A stretch of DNA of 64,000 nucleotides. It comes from Manis javanica. Taxonomy: Eukaryota > Chordata > Mammalia > Pholidota > Manidae. Location of the stretch: positions 27,671,343 to 27,735,342 of the forward strand of contig NC_133156.1 of assembly GCF_040802235.1 (NCBI RefSeq). Direction: 5' to 3'. Under the pieces are notes generated by a model, which was not told the DNA's origin, did no database searches, and worked only from the letters and a program-made list of their open reading frames with translations. Numbering within the stretch: the first letter of the stretch is position 1; each line of letters opens with the position of its first letter. This document shows, piece by piece, positions 35,916 to 52,690 of the stretch. The position numbers and the translations under genes are program-made.

Positions 35916-36559
35916 ACTGGTCTCTGCAACTTGCTTTGTCTCCGGTCTGGCGTGTTGTAAGGGTCAGGACTGTTGTGGCTACTGTAATTCATGGAGCAGG
36001 GACAGTGCCCAGTCACTCATCCCGTTTCCCTTCTTACCTTCATCCACCGCCCACCCCTCAGGGCCTCCTTTGTCTTTGGCACTCAGATCCCTATGGGGCC
36101 AGGGCAGCCCTTCCTCAGCTCCTCCCTCGGGTTTCTCCTCGACTCCGACTCCTCAGAGCCTTTGCTTCCCTTGGGAACCCCAAACATCTGCAGGGAGCCT
36201 CGCCATCCCAGTATCTCCTCTGAGCATGCCCACCCTGTCCTAGCAAGCTTGGTGTTCCCCGGCAGAGGCTGCGTGTCCCTGCGGGCCTCCCAGGGATGTC
36301 CCCTTTTTCCACCACAGCCTGTAGAAGTGAGAGGAGGGAGGGAGACTCCAGCAGGTGAGCGTGCTCATTGCTCCTCACGGTCACCTTCAGGCCATGCTCC
36401 CCCTCTCCTCCCTAAAGGACATTCATTATCTCACCTCAGCGCAGACATCTGTCAACCCTGGGGTCACACCCTTCCATCCTGCAGGGATGTACCCTGGACT
36501 CAATGTCACTCTCAACAGTTCCTTCCTGCTTTGGTTGTGGGTCATCTCAATAGTCACAT
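35916..36559. other. No gene seen; probably L2-derived in part
   Basis: Pyrimidine-rich, L2-like composition but without diagnostic words. Confidence 0.35.
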
Positions 36560-38145
36560 AGACAGTGCTGCCGTCCCCTTGGCCTCTGGTCCCCTTGACC
36601 TGCTCTCCTCTACTGATCTTGTCCCCCAGCCCATCTTGGCCACTCATTTTCATGGTCATTACCAATCCCTGCTGCCCCTTCCTAAACCAACATCTCAATC
36701 TCATGCTCCCCCCATCCCTGACCAGCAGCACGAAGTATCAGCCCCTACCTGGACTTGAGCCACCCCTTCCCCTCCAGGGACCCCTGACCCACGGCTCCCA
36801 TCACCTCTATGCAGCCCCTCAGCCCCTTGCACCTTTCTCATTTCCACGGTGCAGCAGCTTCAGTGGTATGCTCCATCGCGGTAAGAGGACCCCTAGTGTG
36901 CCGACACGGCCGCTCACTCCCTTCTCCTCCTTCCCTCGGCTTCCTGGACTGCCCGCCTTGGTGTTCAGACATCTCCCTGCTCCCTGCTTCTTCTCTGCTG
37001 GCTGTCCCCTTCTCCCATCCCCAGGCTTTGATGCTCAGTCCACAATCTCTTCTCAATATATACTCAGCCCATCCATGGTCCTACATAGTCTCATGATTTT
37101 AAATACCATCTCAATGCCAAAGAGTCCCAAATGTATACCTCCAGCCCAGATCTCTCCTAAATTCCAGGCTCATTTTTCTAAGAACCTCAATACCTCCACT
37201 TGGATATGTAATAAACATCTCAAACTCAGGCCTAAGGCTGACTATCTAATCATGACCCCAAAGCCTTCCACCCTCAGCCTTCTCCATTCCAGCTAATGGC
37301 AACTCTGTCCTTTCAGCCATAAATGCTGGAATCATCTTTGACGATCCTTTCTCTCATGACCAATGTCTAATCTATCAGGAAATCCCCTTGGATCTACTTC
37401 CAAAATACAATCAAATTTTGACGTTTTCTGCCCCCACTGATGCCACCACCTTGGTCTCAGCTGCCAGTGTTTTTCAGCACTTTGATCCCTGCTTCCACAT
37501 CAGCCCCTTGCTTGCACCCCCACTGAGAGTCTGTTCTCCAAAGAGCATCTGCAGTGATCCTATTAACCCGTAAGTCGGATTCTATCACTCCTCTGATCAA
37601 AACCTTCCAGCGGCTCCTCTCAGAGTAAAAGCCAAAGTCCTCACAATGACCCAAAGGCCCACATTACCCCTGATCATTACGTTCCCTCGCCGCCCCCGTT
37701 TCCCCTTGCTCACTCCACTCTGGCCACACCAGCCTCCTCGCTGTTCCCTGAATATGCCTGTGACTCTCCCACCTGTGGCCTTCGCATGCTGTGCTCCCTC
37801 TGTAATAATCATCCCAGAGCTATCAGCAATACCTGTTCCCTTTCCTCCCTCACACCTCTTTCAACAAGTCTAAACTGTCCTCTCTATTTAATTCTGCCAC
37901 TTGCTCCCTGTCTTTTCTCGGGCCCCCAATGCCCTTTACCCTGCTTAACTTTTTCTTCTTTCCATAGTACTGATCACCTTCTAATGTACTAGAAAACTTG
38001 CTTAGATATTGTCTGCCCTTCCTGTCAGAATGTAAACTGCAAGAGAGTAGAGATCATTGTGTGGTCACTGATGTATCTCAAGTACCTAGAACAGTGCCAG
38101 ACACATGCTAGGTGCTCAGTAAGTATCTATTGATCGAGTGAATGC
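36560..38145 (+). mobile_element. L2 LINE, long copy
   Basis: The longest L2 here. Words in order include 'catctcaaactcaggcctaa', 'tctgatcaaaaccttccagc', 'cagagtaaaagccaaagtcc', 'ctcactccactctggccaca' and the 3' end 'acagtgccagacacatgcta'. Frames of 255 and 243 codons that overlap it are low-complexity shadows without domains. The 5' limit is uncertain and may begin near 36030. Confidence 0.88.
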
Positions 38146-38324
38146 ACTATTAGAGATGATGGTAAACACATTCCCTGTGTGCACAGTGTGGACTCTGCAT
38201 TGGGTGGGGTGGATGGGATGGTGAAAACAGACAAAGTAACAGGGAGGTAAGACCCTGCAGAAAATAGCTCCTGCCATTCCTCCAGCCTGATTTCCCTTCC
38301 CTCTTCCTCCCAATTCCCACAATA

Positions 38325-38499
38325 TCCCAGCCTTACTGGCTGTGTTTTTAATTCCCTGGGCTCTCCAAGCACCTTCCCACCTCAGGACTTCTGCATAAAC
38401 TGTTCTCTCTGCCCAGACCATTCTTCCCACCCTCACTTAGCTAATTCCTACTCTGTTTTTTAGGTCTTAGTTTAAATGACATTTTTATTGAATCTCAGA
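38325..38499 (+). mobile_element. L2 LINE fragment
   Basis: 'ccacctcaggacttctgcat', 'tgttctctctgcccagacca' and 'aggtcttagtttaaatgaca' are L2 words. Confidence 0.75.
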
Positions 38500-38640
38500 C
38501 CTGGCACAGAGTAAGTACCCATTACAGATTTCTGTTCCAATATACGTTTAAAAAAATACTATTATTTCCTCATTTTACAGGTGAGAAAACTAAAGCCCTG
38601 AGAGGCTGCAATTTTTGCCCAAAGACCTAACGCTTATAAC
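38500..38640 (-). mobile_element. MIR SINE fragment
   Basis: 'tcctcattttacaggtgaga' then 'gccctgagaggctgcaattt', read in reverse orientation. Confidence 0.75.
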
Positions 38641-38999
38641 TATTTGTAGAAATAATAAACATACTGATAAAATAATCAAAGTTGAGTTTGAAAGCACTGG
38701 GATGAAGATAAGACTTCCTATGGAAAATTTTATTCTGAGGTGATCAGGGGTACTGCCTTCAGCCATAAAATCAATCTGTTCTCCCTTCACTAACTTTCCC
38801 CTTATGATGTTGAGAGGTCTGTTTAATACAACTCTTATCCAAAGTAAGAAGTCACTCCACAGCACTTCAGTCTCAGCTATACCTCCTCTACTGGGGAACT
38901 CACTACTCAAGAATAAAAAGCTCTCCCTATCAAAGGATATAAACTGACAATTCTTAGAAGAGATGTAAATGCTCAAGACAATCCACAAAAAGATGTCTG
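38641..38999. other. No gene seen
   Basis: A/T-rich stretch with no repeat family recognised. The 132-codon minus frame here has no known domain. Confidence 0.4.
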
Positions 39000-40290
39000 A
39001 CCTTACTAATAATGGAAGAAATACAACACAAAAAGGAGATGTGTTTAGTTTATCTGTTTAGCAGAAGTGAAAATTGGTAAGAATTTTCTGGAGGCAGTTC
39101 AATAACATACACCAAAATTTAAAATACATACTCCTTTTGACTTCTGGCAATTTACCCTGAGCAAAGAATAGCACATGTGTGTTCTTGACAGTTTTGTTTG
39201 CAAATTCTGGAAATAACCTAAATGTCCAACAATAGGGAACTGGTTAAATAAATAATGGTACACATATGCAAAGGAATATCATGTAGTAGTTAAAAATGAT
39301 GCAATACCGGTATTCCTAGTTGCTTGCAAAGAAGAGGACTGGGTTGCTGGGAACTGAGTGAGAGAAAGAGAGCTTTCTCTTTTTATTTTATTTTATTTTG
39401 GTATCATTAATGTACAATTACGTGAGCAACATTATGGTTACTAGACTCCCCCCATTATCAAGTCCCCACCACAAACCCCATTACAGTCACTGTCCGTCAG
39501 CAGTGTAAGATTATATAGAATCACTACTTGTCTTTTCTGTGTTATATTGCCTTCCCCGTGCCCCCCTACATTATGTGTGCTAATCGTAATGCCCCTTCCC
39601 CCCCTTATCCCTCCCTTCCCAGCCAACCTCCCCAGTCCCTTTCCTTTTGGTAATTGTTAGCCCGTTCTTGGGTTCTGTGATTCTGCTGCTGTTTTGTTCC
39701 TTCAGTTTTTCTTTGCTCTTATACTCCACAGATGAGTGAAATCATTTGATATTTGTCTTTCTCTGCCTGGCTTATTTCACTGAGCATAATACCCTCTAGC
39801 TCCATCCATGTTGTTGCAAATGATAGGATTTGTTTTCTTCTTATGGCTGAATAATATTCCATTGTGTATATGTACCACATCTTCTTTATCCATTCATCTA
39901 CTGATGGGCACTTAGGTTGGAAGAGAGCTTTTTCTTGCATCATTTTTGGTAACTTTTATTTTTTATTTTTATGAATGAATTTAATATTCAAAATAATAAA
40001 CAAGATTTAAAATATTTGTTTAAAAAATGCTGTGGATCTCTATGAGTTGTTATGGGAAGATGTACACAACAGTGAGTGGAAAAAAAAATTACCAAATGGC
40101 ATATAGCATACAATTTCATTTACATAAGACTGTATATTATAAAGATACAGGTGGATACAGAAGGTTATTTCTGGAATAATGCTCCAATTTGATAATGGTA
40201 GTATCTCTAGAAGAAAGAATTCAGAGATGATTTTTACTTTTTTCTACATTTCTATATTATGCAGATTGTTTATAATGAGCATGGATTTTT
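39000..40290 (+). mobile_element. Old L1M LINE 3' part, split by a younger L1
   Basis: First part 39000-39380: 'acctaaatgtccaacaatag', 'ggaactggttaaataaataa', 'aatatcatgtagtagttaaa'. It resumes at about 39937-40290 with 'gtggaaaaaaaaattaccaa' and related text. The interruption is the L1 at 39381-39920. Confidence 0.75.
39381..39920 (-). mobile_element. L1, 5'-truncated, nested in old L1M
   Basis: Reverse L1: a T-rich tail (ATTTTATTTTATTTT) and the 3' UTR come first. The end of ORF2 follows, with residues such as [20 protein letters not shown] read on the minus strand. It is flanked by AAGAGAGCTTTCTCT at 39366-39380 and AAGAGAGCTTTTTCTT at 39921-39936, a near-perfect target duplication. Only about 55 residues of ORF2 remain; it is not functional. 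Confidence 0.9.
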
Positions 40291-40814
40291 TTGTAACCAT
40301 CAAGGAAAAATATTGTAAGGTTATTTTCTTTTCTTAAAAAAAGAAGCTTTTCTTCTGCATGTATAGGAAAGATAATGTTTGAGAAAGACATACACCAAGG
40401 TAATAGTGGTATGGCTGCCATTTCTTTTTTCTTTTGGTTTTCCTTTCTGCATGTTTCTAGTTTATGAGTTTTCTGTAGATAATTACCTTTGTGAAGGTAA
40501 AAGGGGGCATTGCATTTTTTTAAAGGAAATTTTTCCCTAAATTTAACTGAAATTGTTCCAGCGCACAAAGGGCTATATACTACTCTACATAATTATTCAT
40601 CTATTCAAAAAAATTTATATATATATACGCACTATACATATTCCATTACATGGGCTTTATTATATATGTATGTGTGTGTATACACCTACACACATTCATA
40701 TACATACATATATACAAGCATATATATGACCTAGTTCTTGGCCCTTCCCCATGTCTCCATCTATACATTCTCCCAATCCTTCAAGGTCCTTCAATATTGG
40801 TAGTAGAGGGACAT
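40291..40814. repeat. A/T-rich low-complexity stretch
   Basis: TA and TG dinucleotide-like runs at about 40613-40735 ('tatatatacgcactatacat', 'catatacatacatatataca') follow old L1-like DNA. No gene. Confidence 0.6.
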
Positions 40815-41015
40815 ATGAAAGTTACTATTAACATACAGGCTTTGAAGTCAAAATTCCAAATCAGCCACCAATGTGTGATCTCAGTTAACATCCCTTATCT
40901 GCAAAAGGGAAGTCCCGCAGTATCTAAGTATCTACTTGATAATGTTGTGAGGATTAAGTCAAGCAATGCATAAGATCGCTTAGCGCAGGCTGGTATATAA
41001 TAAATACTGAATGAG
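40815..41015 (+). mobile_element. MIR SINE just upstream of the RPS14 island
   Basis: 'gctttgaagtcaaaattcca', 'tgttgtgaggattaagtcaa' and 'tataataaatactgaatgag' are in order. Confidence 0.85.
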
Positions 41016-41411
41016 TCATCCTTTTTTATTTAGTCCAGGACGTAGACCGAAGTGTGTGATAACCACGGTGGTGGTGGTATTCCCCTCCGCGCCACGAGGT
41101 GCCACTTGCGAGCTGACCAGACCCGGGGACCGGAGGGCAGAAGTCCGTCTAGCACGCGACCGCCGCCATCTTAGAACACAGGTCCTCCTCACCCAGCCGA
41201 TATAGCTGCTTCGTGTAGTGTAAGAGGCCGACCTGCTAGCAACGATACCCAGCGCCTCGCCTCCCTGGCGCTCCCTGAAGTAAACTGTCTTTCCGAGGCG
41301 AGTCCTAATCTTGGAAACGCTAAAGGCGGCGCCCTACGGGAGCCGGGCTCCGTGACATCAGGCGTACACTTCCGGAGCACGGAGGTGACCCGTTGCCCCG
41401 CCTTCTTCCAC

Positions 41412-41449
41412 CCTCTCTTTCCGGTGCCGAGTTTGGAGAAGACACGGAG
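41412..41449 (+). other. RPS14: RPS14 exon 1 (5' UTR only)
   Basis: Short non-coding leader starting in the TOP tract CCCTCTCTTTCC. It ends CACGGAG before the donor GTAGGA at 41450. No ATG lies in it. The length and the splice position just before the start codon in exon 2 match the mammalian gene. The transcript start is inferred from the TOP motif only. Confidence 0.85.
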
Positions 41450-46974
<5,525 letters not shown>

Positions 46975-47001
46975 ACAGGAGTCCTCAGATTACTTTCTGT
47001 T

Positions 47002-47007
47002 AATAAA
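47002..47007 (+). terminator. RPS14: RPS14 poly(A) signal AATAAA
   Basis: Canonical AATAAA 27 bases after the stop codon. It is followed at once by a T/GT-rich stretch (TTGTCTTTGTGTG) that fits the downstream element, so cleavage is expected near 47020-47025. Confidence 0.92.
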
Positions 47008-47025
47008 TTGTCTTTGTGTGAGCTA

Positions 47026-48235
47026 TTTCGACTCCAGTTGTGTCTCTCATGTAGGGATCGTGCCTCAGGGATATTTGACTCCTTCCTCCCAGCTGCATTC
47101 ATGGGACTCACAGGTGCAGTGATAAACCAGCAGGCATTTAATAGATTGCTTCAGAGAATGTAGATAAACTGCTGAACAGGAACACCAGAGGGATTGATTC
47201 AGCCCCTGACGTGGACAGGGTGAGCGAGCCTGTCTTCTGTGAAATGACTTTCCAGGAGGAGGAACCTAAGGAGAGGTGAGATGGTGGTGGTCAAGTGGGG
47301 TTTTTCCATGCTGCTCTTTGTGGCGTTAAGTTACCTCAGTCATCTAAAACAGAACAAGGTCTTGAAGACCTTATTTTGAAAATGGAGTTATTAGTTCCAA
47401 ACATGGACCAAATCAAGGAGCCAGAGCGGAGTGGAAACTTTGGCCACGTATAGCCTGAGCAGAAGAGGAGCCTTCCAGACTTCAGCCTTTTATAAACACA
47501 TGTGGGTGTATATTCGCCCCCCACACCTTCTGTGCAAAATTGGTAATGCACTTTATTGCATATTTTTCTCACTTGGCAGATCCTGGGAGATTGTTCCACA
47601 TCAGTACATGAAGTACATAAAGATTCAGTCATCCATAAATATATATCAAGCCCTATTTTCATCAGCAATTAAAAAAAGGTTTTTGTTTTCCGGACGCCTG
47701 CATTCAGCTCCAAGGACCCAATGGCACCAGATGGTACAAGTTCTGCTAGAAATAGCAGGGCCCTGTGATAGTAACTGCTGCATGGATGGATGGTTAGGGA
47801 GAGACGAGGCTGGTGGGTGAGCAACTTTACCCAGGTCCTGTGGAGAGGAGAGGACCTTAAGTGTCTTGGGCTGTATTGAGAATACAAAGAAGTGAAGGAT
47901 TCTAAAGGGAAAAATCACAGACAAGAAGGTAAAGTTTGTAGGAATGCTGTTACCTAGGGCAAATGTCTAATGGCAGATTTTGAGCAGAAACTGGCAAAGA
48001 AGCTGTGTTCTGGGCAGAGGGAATGAGCAAACTGGTCCTGAGGATTGTATTGGTGGGTTACTGTGATGCAGCAGCTTTGGTCAACTCCCTAGACCCAGCC
48101 AAGTTACTTTAATCACCCTGTTGAATCTTACGCCCGATGGGAAGGTGCCACTCATCCCCATAACACGTAACGACACTACAAAAAGCTTACCGGAGGGCAC
48201 AGCTTAGAAGGAAAAGCGTGACTATTGAGCTCTAT
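47026..48235. other. No gene seen downstream of RPS14
   Basis: Mostly unique. A short reverse L1-like scrap lies at about 47580-47650 ('gttccacatcagtacatgaa') and old-repeat text near 47990-48050. No second poly(A) signal clearly belongs to RPS14. Confidence 0.5.
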
Positions 48236-48560
48236 TTTGATAACAGCTTTATTGAGCTACAATTCATGCACCATACAATTCACCTATTCCACATGTACAG
48301 TCCAATAAGTTTTAGTATATTCAGAGTTACACAGGCACTGCAATTTTAGAATACTTTCTCCCCCTCCCCAAGCCATTAACACTAACTGTTCCCTGCCCTA
48401 GACAACCACTAATTTACTTTGTCTAGTTTTGCCTATTCTGAACATTTCATAGAAATGGAATCCACGATACATCATCTTTTGTGTGTAGATTCTTTAAGTT
48501 AGCATAGTGTTTTCAGGGTTTGTGTAGCAGGTGTCAGTGCTTAAAGTGTTTTGTTCTTGT
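48236..48560 (-). mobile_element. Old L1M 3' UTR fragment
   Basis: 'ctttattgagctacaattca', 'cctagacaaccactaattta', 'tttgcctattctgaacattt' and 'catagaaatggaatccacga' are the classic reverse L1M text. Confidence 0.85.
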
Positions 48561-49029
48561 TTTTTTTTTCGCTAAATAATCCATAGTCTGGATATACGGA
48601 TCACGGTCTTCACAACTTTTTCTTTGGAGGAATACTGAAGATCCGGGTTAGTCAGGGCCCCCATCTACTTACCCTGTGGTGTTAGTTAAACTTTGTTAAA
48701 TCTCCTGTTGCTTTATCAACCCAGAATATAGAATGAGTCCATGCTGATATAAGTGATTTCAGTAAGTAAATGAAGAAGGTACAAGTTTTCCTTTAAAAGA
48801 ACTCCAAATATAAATACATACTCCCCCTTCCAGTACGTGGAATCTTAATTTCCCCTCGCTTGAGTGTGGGCTGGGCTTGGTGACTCACATTCCAAAGAAT
48901 AGAAAGTGGAAGAGGGAAAATGCTAACTGCTCTGGAGAAACCTGTCATAACGCTACTTCAACTAAATTTCTGAGGTTGATACCATGTACTTTGATTTGAG
49001 ATCAGGAGAGTACTTAACCTCTGATAGCT
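48561..49029. other. No gene seen; old repeat at 48830-48950
   Basis: 'cttgagtgtgggctgggctt' and 'ggtgactcacattccaaaga' belong to a recurrent old mammalian repeat that I cannot name. The rest was not recognised. Confidence 0.45.
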
Positions 49030-49345
49030 TTCTAAAAACCCGTTAGAGGACATTCTACAAAATACCAGTACTTAGATGATGAAAAGTCATGAGAAACAGG
49101 GATAGAAGACCAGTGGAGATTAAGGAGACATAACTAAATGCAGTGTTCGATCCTGGACCAGAAAGGGCATTAGTGTAAAAACCAGTCCAATCTGAATAAA
49201 GCCTGGAGTGCAGTTGGTAATGTACTGATGTTAGTTTCTTGAGTTTTGGCAAGTATGCTAATATGTTAACAGGGAAAACTGAGTGAATGGTATACAGGAA
49301 AGTCATAATCTGCAACTTTATGGTAAATTTAAAATTATTCCAAAA
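49030..49345 (+). mobile_element. Old L1M 3' end
   Basis: 'taaggagacataactaaatg', 'cgatcctggaccagaaaggg', 'aaattattccaaaataaaat' give the ordered 3' end of an old L1 subfamily. Confidence 0.8.
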
Positions 49346-49429
49346 TAAAATTAGGAAAACAATGGGGGTGCTTTCCTACTATTAGCCTGGTTTCCAAGGT
49401 AGGAAGGTGGTGCACAGATCTGGATGAAA

Positions 49430-49590
49430 ATCCTAGGGGGGAGCATCAGACTATGTAACTTAAGGCAAATTAACTGCTCAGCCATTAGTGAAAGTTCCTG
49501 TGATAATGGCTACCTCAGAAGGTAATGCAAGAAGTAAGATTAAAGCATTGAGCACAGTTCTGCCGCTAAAGAAGCTGCTATAATCTTAGG
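49430..49590 (+). mobile_element. MIR SINE, diverged
   Basis: 'atgtaacttaaggcaaatta', 'gataatggctacctcagaag', 'attaaagcattgagcacagt'. Confidence 0.6.
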
Positions 49591-49949
49591 CCTGTTCAGT
49601 GCTTATGCCAAGCAGCACGTATGACAACTGGCAGGGATCCTGGTGGAAAAATGGTGATGGTTGCTAGAGAATTCTTTTTACTTCTTGTGATGGACTTGCC
49701 CTGGTGTTCCCTGGTAACCAGGGGTACAATCGGCCAGGTCTTTGAAAGCAGTTCTTACAGGGTTTTGTTAGCAAGGTGCTATACAAGGAAAGCCAATTTG
49801 TGCAGCTCAGGTTGGACTATAGCAGTCTTGGCTACCAAGGTGTGCAGAGCAGGACTAGATGAGCTGTTGCCCACCTGAGACTACAGGCCTTGGAAGGTGA
49901 GCCTGCAGCTGCCGGTTGTAACTGCAGGCCTACCCAGGATCCTGGGGAT
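49591..49949. other. No gene seen
   Basis: Unique-looking DNA between a diverged MIR and an L2. The 85-codon + frame at 49621-49878 has no known domain. Confidence 0.4.
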
Positions 49950-50575
49950 GGTCCCTTCTCTCCTGGCTTCTTTCTCTTATCTGAGCTCCTTCAACAGTCT
50001 CTTCTAACAAGTCTCCCTGTCTTTCCACTGGCCCCTGCCTATTCCTAGACCACACTGCAGCTGTGAGACCTATAACTAATTGGGTTATGTCACTCTGGCC
50101 ATTTTATCACTGCCTCACCCTGTTGCCTTCAGTCAAGAACCCAGTTTCCTCCATGAATCTCCTTGCCATATATCCTTAACCCTCTCACTCTGCCCAAGCC
50201 AAACCTAGTTCTTTTCACTTCGCCATTTCTCCATGCCTTCAGTGTTTTGCTTATGTGTCCCCCTTCCCTGCTTGGCTCCTTAAGCGTCAGTTCTCCCCCA
50301 CTAGGCCTTACACCTTATGCTCATCTGTTTGGATCAGTTATTATCACTAAATTATCTTCCTGGATGCTCCGTGAGGCACTCCACTGAATTTCCATAGCAC
50401 CCACCCCCCGTCCCTCTGTGGTACCACTGGTCACCCTCTATTCTAATTGTCTATTTTCCCCATTAATTGTGAGCTCTGAGAGGGCAGAGAGTATATCTTG
50501 TTTAATGTCTGCTGCCCCAGTCAGACTGCAAAAGTAGGGGCTCAATTAAGATTTGTTTGATGAATCACTGAAAGA
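49950..50575 (+). mobile_element. L2 LINE 3' part
   Basis: 'ccacactgcagctgtgagac', 'attgtgagctctgagagggc' and the 3' end 'ggggctcaattaagatttgt'. Confidence 0.82.
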
Positions 50576-50994
50576 GTAGATGAATGGGCTTCTATCTTCC
50601 ATAGTTCTGCCAACTAGGTACCGTGAAGGGCCTTTCTATATCCTGTATAAATTAAATGTGCGTCACTCTGTGGCCAAAAGATGTAAAGTCCCCAAGGGTG
50701 CTACAGAAGTGAGAAAGAAAAAGGGTATCAGGATGAAATGGATTAGGGAGCAGAGAGCTGTAGGCAAAAAAGTTGGGGTAGCCCTCAAGGCAAATACTGG
50801 AGTCAGTGGCAGGAGGTTTTCCTGCTATCCCAAGATGAGAGAGCTGAACTTGACCTTCACATTAAGCCATAAATCCCCTGGGCTAATGTCCCAGGTAGCA
50901 GTGTCCCTGGGCTTTTGGCTGAAGCAAAAGCAAATCCTTTCTGGAGAAATCCATCCATAGCTGGGGCCCTTGGGTTACACAGAGATTAAGTTCA
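50576..50994. other. No gene seen
   Basis: Contains a 126-codon + frame (50580-50960) rich in Lys/Arg with no recognisable family. Treated as chance. Confidence 0.4.
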
Positions 50995-51330
50995 ACCAAA
51001 TATGACTAAAAAAAAAAAAAACATGAAAAAAAGCCATCCAAGTGAGAGCAGAAACAACAGCATTTATATATCCCAAAGACTTAAGATCATAATAAAATTG
51101 TCAGGATATAAAATAACTACATATGAAATGTTTAAAGAAATACACAATGGAACAAAGAGTAGGCCAAAAGTATAAAAGTCAGAAGTTTGAAAAGGAACCA
51201 AAGAAAATTGGAAATAAAATACATATGATCATCAAAATTATATACTCCATGGATAGATTTGATGGCAGATTAGTCAACGGAAGAATTACTGAACTGCAAA
51301 ATAAATCTGAAGAAATTACAAAATAAGATT
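50995..51330 (+). mobile_element. L1/HAL1 5'-region fragment
   Basis: A-rich text with 'ggatagatttgatggcagat' and 'actgcaaaataaatctgaag', as in the part of L1 or HAL1 that encodes the ORF1 coiled coil. A 67-codon open frame remains (51123-51326). A poly(A) run lies at about 51008-51020. Confidence 0.6.
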
Positions 51331-52064
51331 CCAAGAAGATCGAAGCTGAGTACATTCCTGCATGGCTTCCTCCGCATTCTGCCTGAGGTAGAGCGCTAGC
51401 CTTGGCAGCTGTTGCTGCTTCCAGTTAGCCTTCATTAACCTGGGTGGGGATGTGGCTCCCTGCCACCCAGGACGGTGCTGTCAAGGCCATTCTCAGTCTC
51501 TAATGCAGGATCAGGAAAATCCTTTGCAAAGAACTGACTTCAGAGGAGCATTATTGACTTAGGTGGGTTAAATAACTTGGCCAGTAGGTAGAAGTTGTAG
51601 AGAGATAGACTTGAGTATCGAAGGAGTTTTCTAAAAGAACTGCTCCAGAGGGAATAAAATTGCTTTGTGAAATAGTGATCTCCCCATCTTGGAGGCATAC
51701 AGGTATAAACTAGACCCTCAAAGGCTTGGTATGGCTGAGGCAGTTTTTCCCCAATATGCTTTTTCTTCATCTTCTATTGTAAATAAGAGTCTCAGTTTTT
51801 AGCTGGATGCATGGTTGATCAGCATAAAGACTACAGTTCCCAGCCTCCCCCACATAGCTAGGTGTGGCCACATGAGTAAGCTGTGGCCAGTGAGATGTAG
51901 CAGAAGTTGTATATGCAATTTACAGGAAGTGTCTTTTGAAATTCTTTTTTAATTAACCTTGGTTACTAACATGCTGTATATTACATCTCCAGGACACATA
52001 TGTCTTAAAAATACAGGAAGTGTCTTGAATGGGTAAAGGCATGCCGTTTTCCCCTTTCCTCTAG
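51331..52064. other. No gene seen; old repeat at 51800-51960
   Basis: 'agttcccagcctcccccaca' and 'ctaggtgtggccacatgagt' through 'atttacaggaagtgtc' form a recurrent old mammalian repeat whose family I cannot name by eye. Confidence 0.45.
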
Positions 52065-52245
52065 ATAATTGTTTTCAGATCTCTCTGGAACTTGTTCCCT
52101 TATCAGATAGGCCCTCCGTGACCACCACATCAATTTAGCATCCCCCAGCCCCTACCACCACTGCCACCTCTGGCCATTATTCTCAAGCTATTTACCTGTC
52201 TATCCTGCCATACCCATAGCACTTAACCCCACCTGATGTGTACAT
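52065..52245 (+). mobile_element. L2 LINE fragment
   Basis: 'ccctccgtgaccaccacatc', 'ttattctcaagctatttacc', 'cccatagcacttaacccca'. Confidence 0.65.
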
Positions 52246-52261
52246 CTATGTCTCCAAGTCC

Positions 52262-52420
52262 AGTGGTTCTCAACCTTGAGCATGATTCACATTCAGTAGG
52301 TCTCCACCCCAGACCCACACTCAGGTCTGGGGTGGAGACCTGAGGATATACATTTCTAACAAGTTCCCAGGTGGTGTTGATGTCAGTGGTCTCAGACCAT
52401 CTTCTAAGAGCCACTGGACT
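52262..52420 (+). mobile_element. MER5A DNA transposon with internal hairpin
   Basis: Terminal 'agtggttctcaaccttgagc', internal 'tacatttctaacaagttccc' and 'aggtggtgttgatgtcagtg' match a MER5A-type element. Its centre has been replaced by a perfect inverted repeat (18-base arms at 52298-52315 and 52324-52341). Confidence 0.85.
52298..52341. repeat. Perfect 18-bp inverted repeat, 8-base loop
   Basis: The left arm AGGTCTCCACCCCAGACC and right arm GGTCTGGGGTGGAGACCT are exact reverse complements around CACACTCA. Confidence 0.97.
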
Positions 52421-52494
52421 AGTCCTCTTAGACTACTGTTGTGTCGTGGCAAACGGGAACAGTACATAAGTTGTGGTGCTCTGTAGATGTTTGT

Positions 52495-52690
52495 TGATTC
52501 AAATTATTGATATTATCTCATTCAATCACTTTGACTTAAGTTCTGTTATTAGCCATATTTTACAATTGGGGACAAACTGAGGGCCAGAGAAGTGACCTGT
52601 CCAGGTGCATGTAGAACGGGGCAAAGCCAGGATTCAAACCTGTGCTTGTCTTCTGTAACCAATTTTGCCTTTAACTACTACCCTGTCACC
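52495..52690 (-). mobile_element. MIR SINE
   Basis: 'gatattatctcattcaatca', 'ccatattttacaattgggga' and 'gccaggattcaaacctgtgc' are in order. Confidence 0.88.

Noticed and set aside
35991-37296. Overlapping 255- and 243-codon plus-strand frames
   Set aside because: Pyrimidine-rich L2 DNA gives Pro/Ser/Leu-rich translations in several frames at once. There are no motifs, and the text matches L2 words.
50580-50960. 126-codon basic plus-strand frame
   Set aside because: No family likeness, no Kozak or splice context, and it lies between L2 and L1 remnants.
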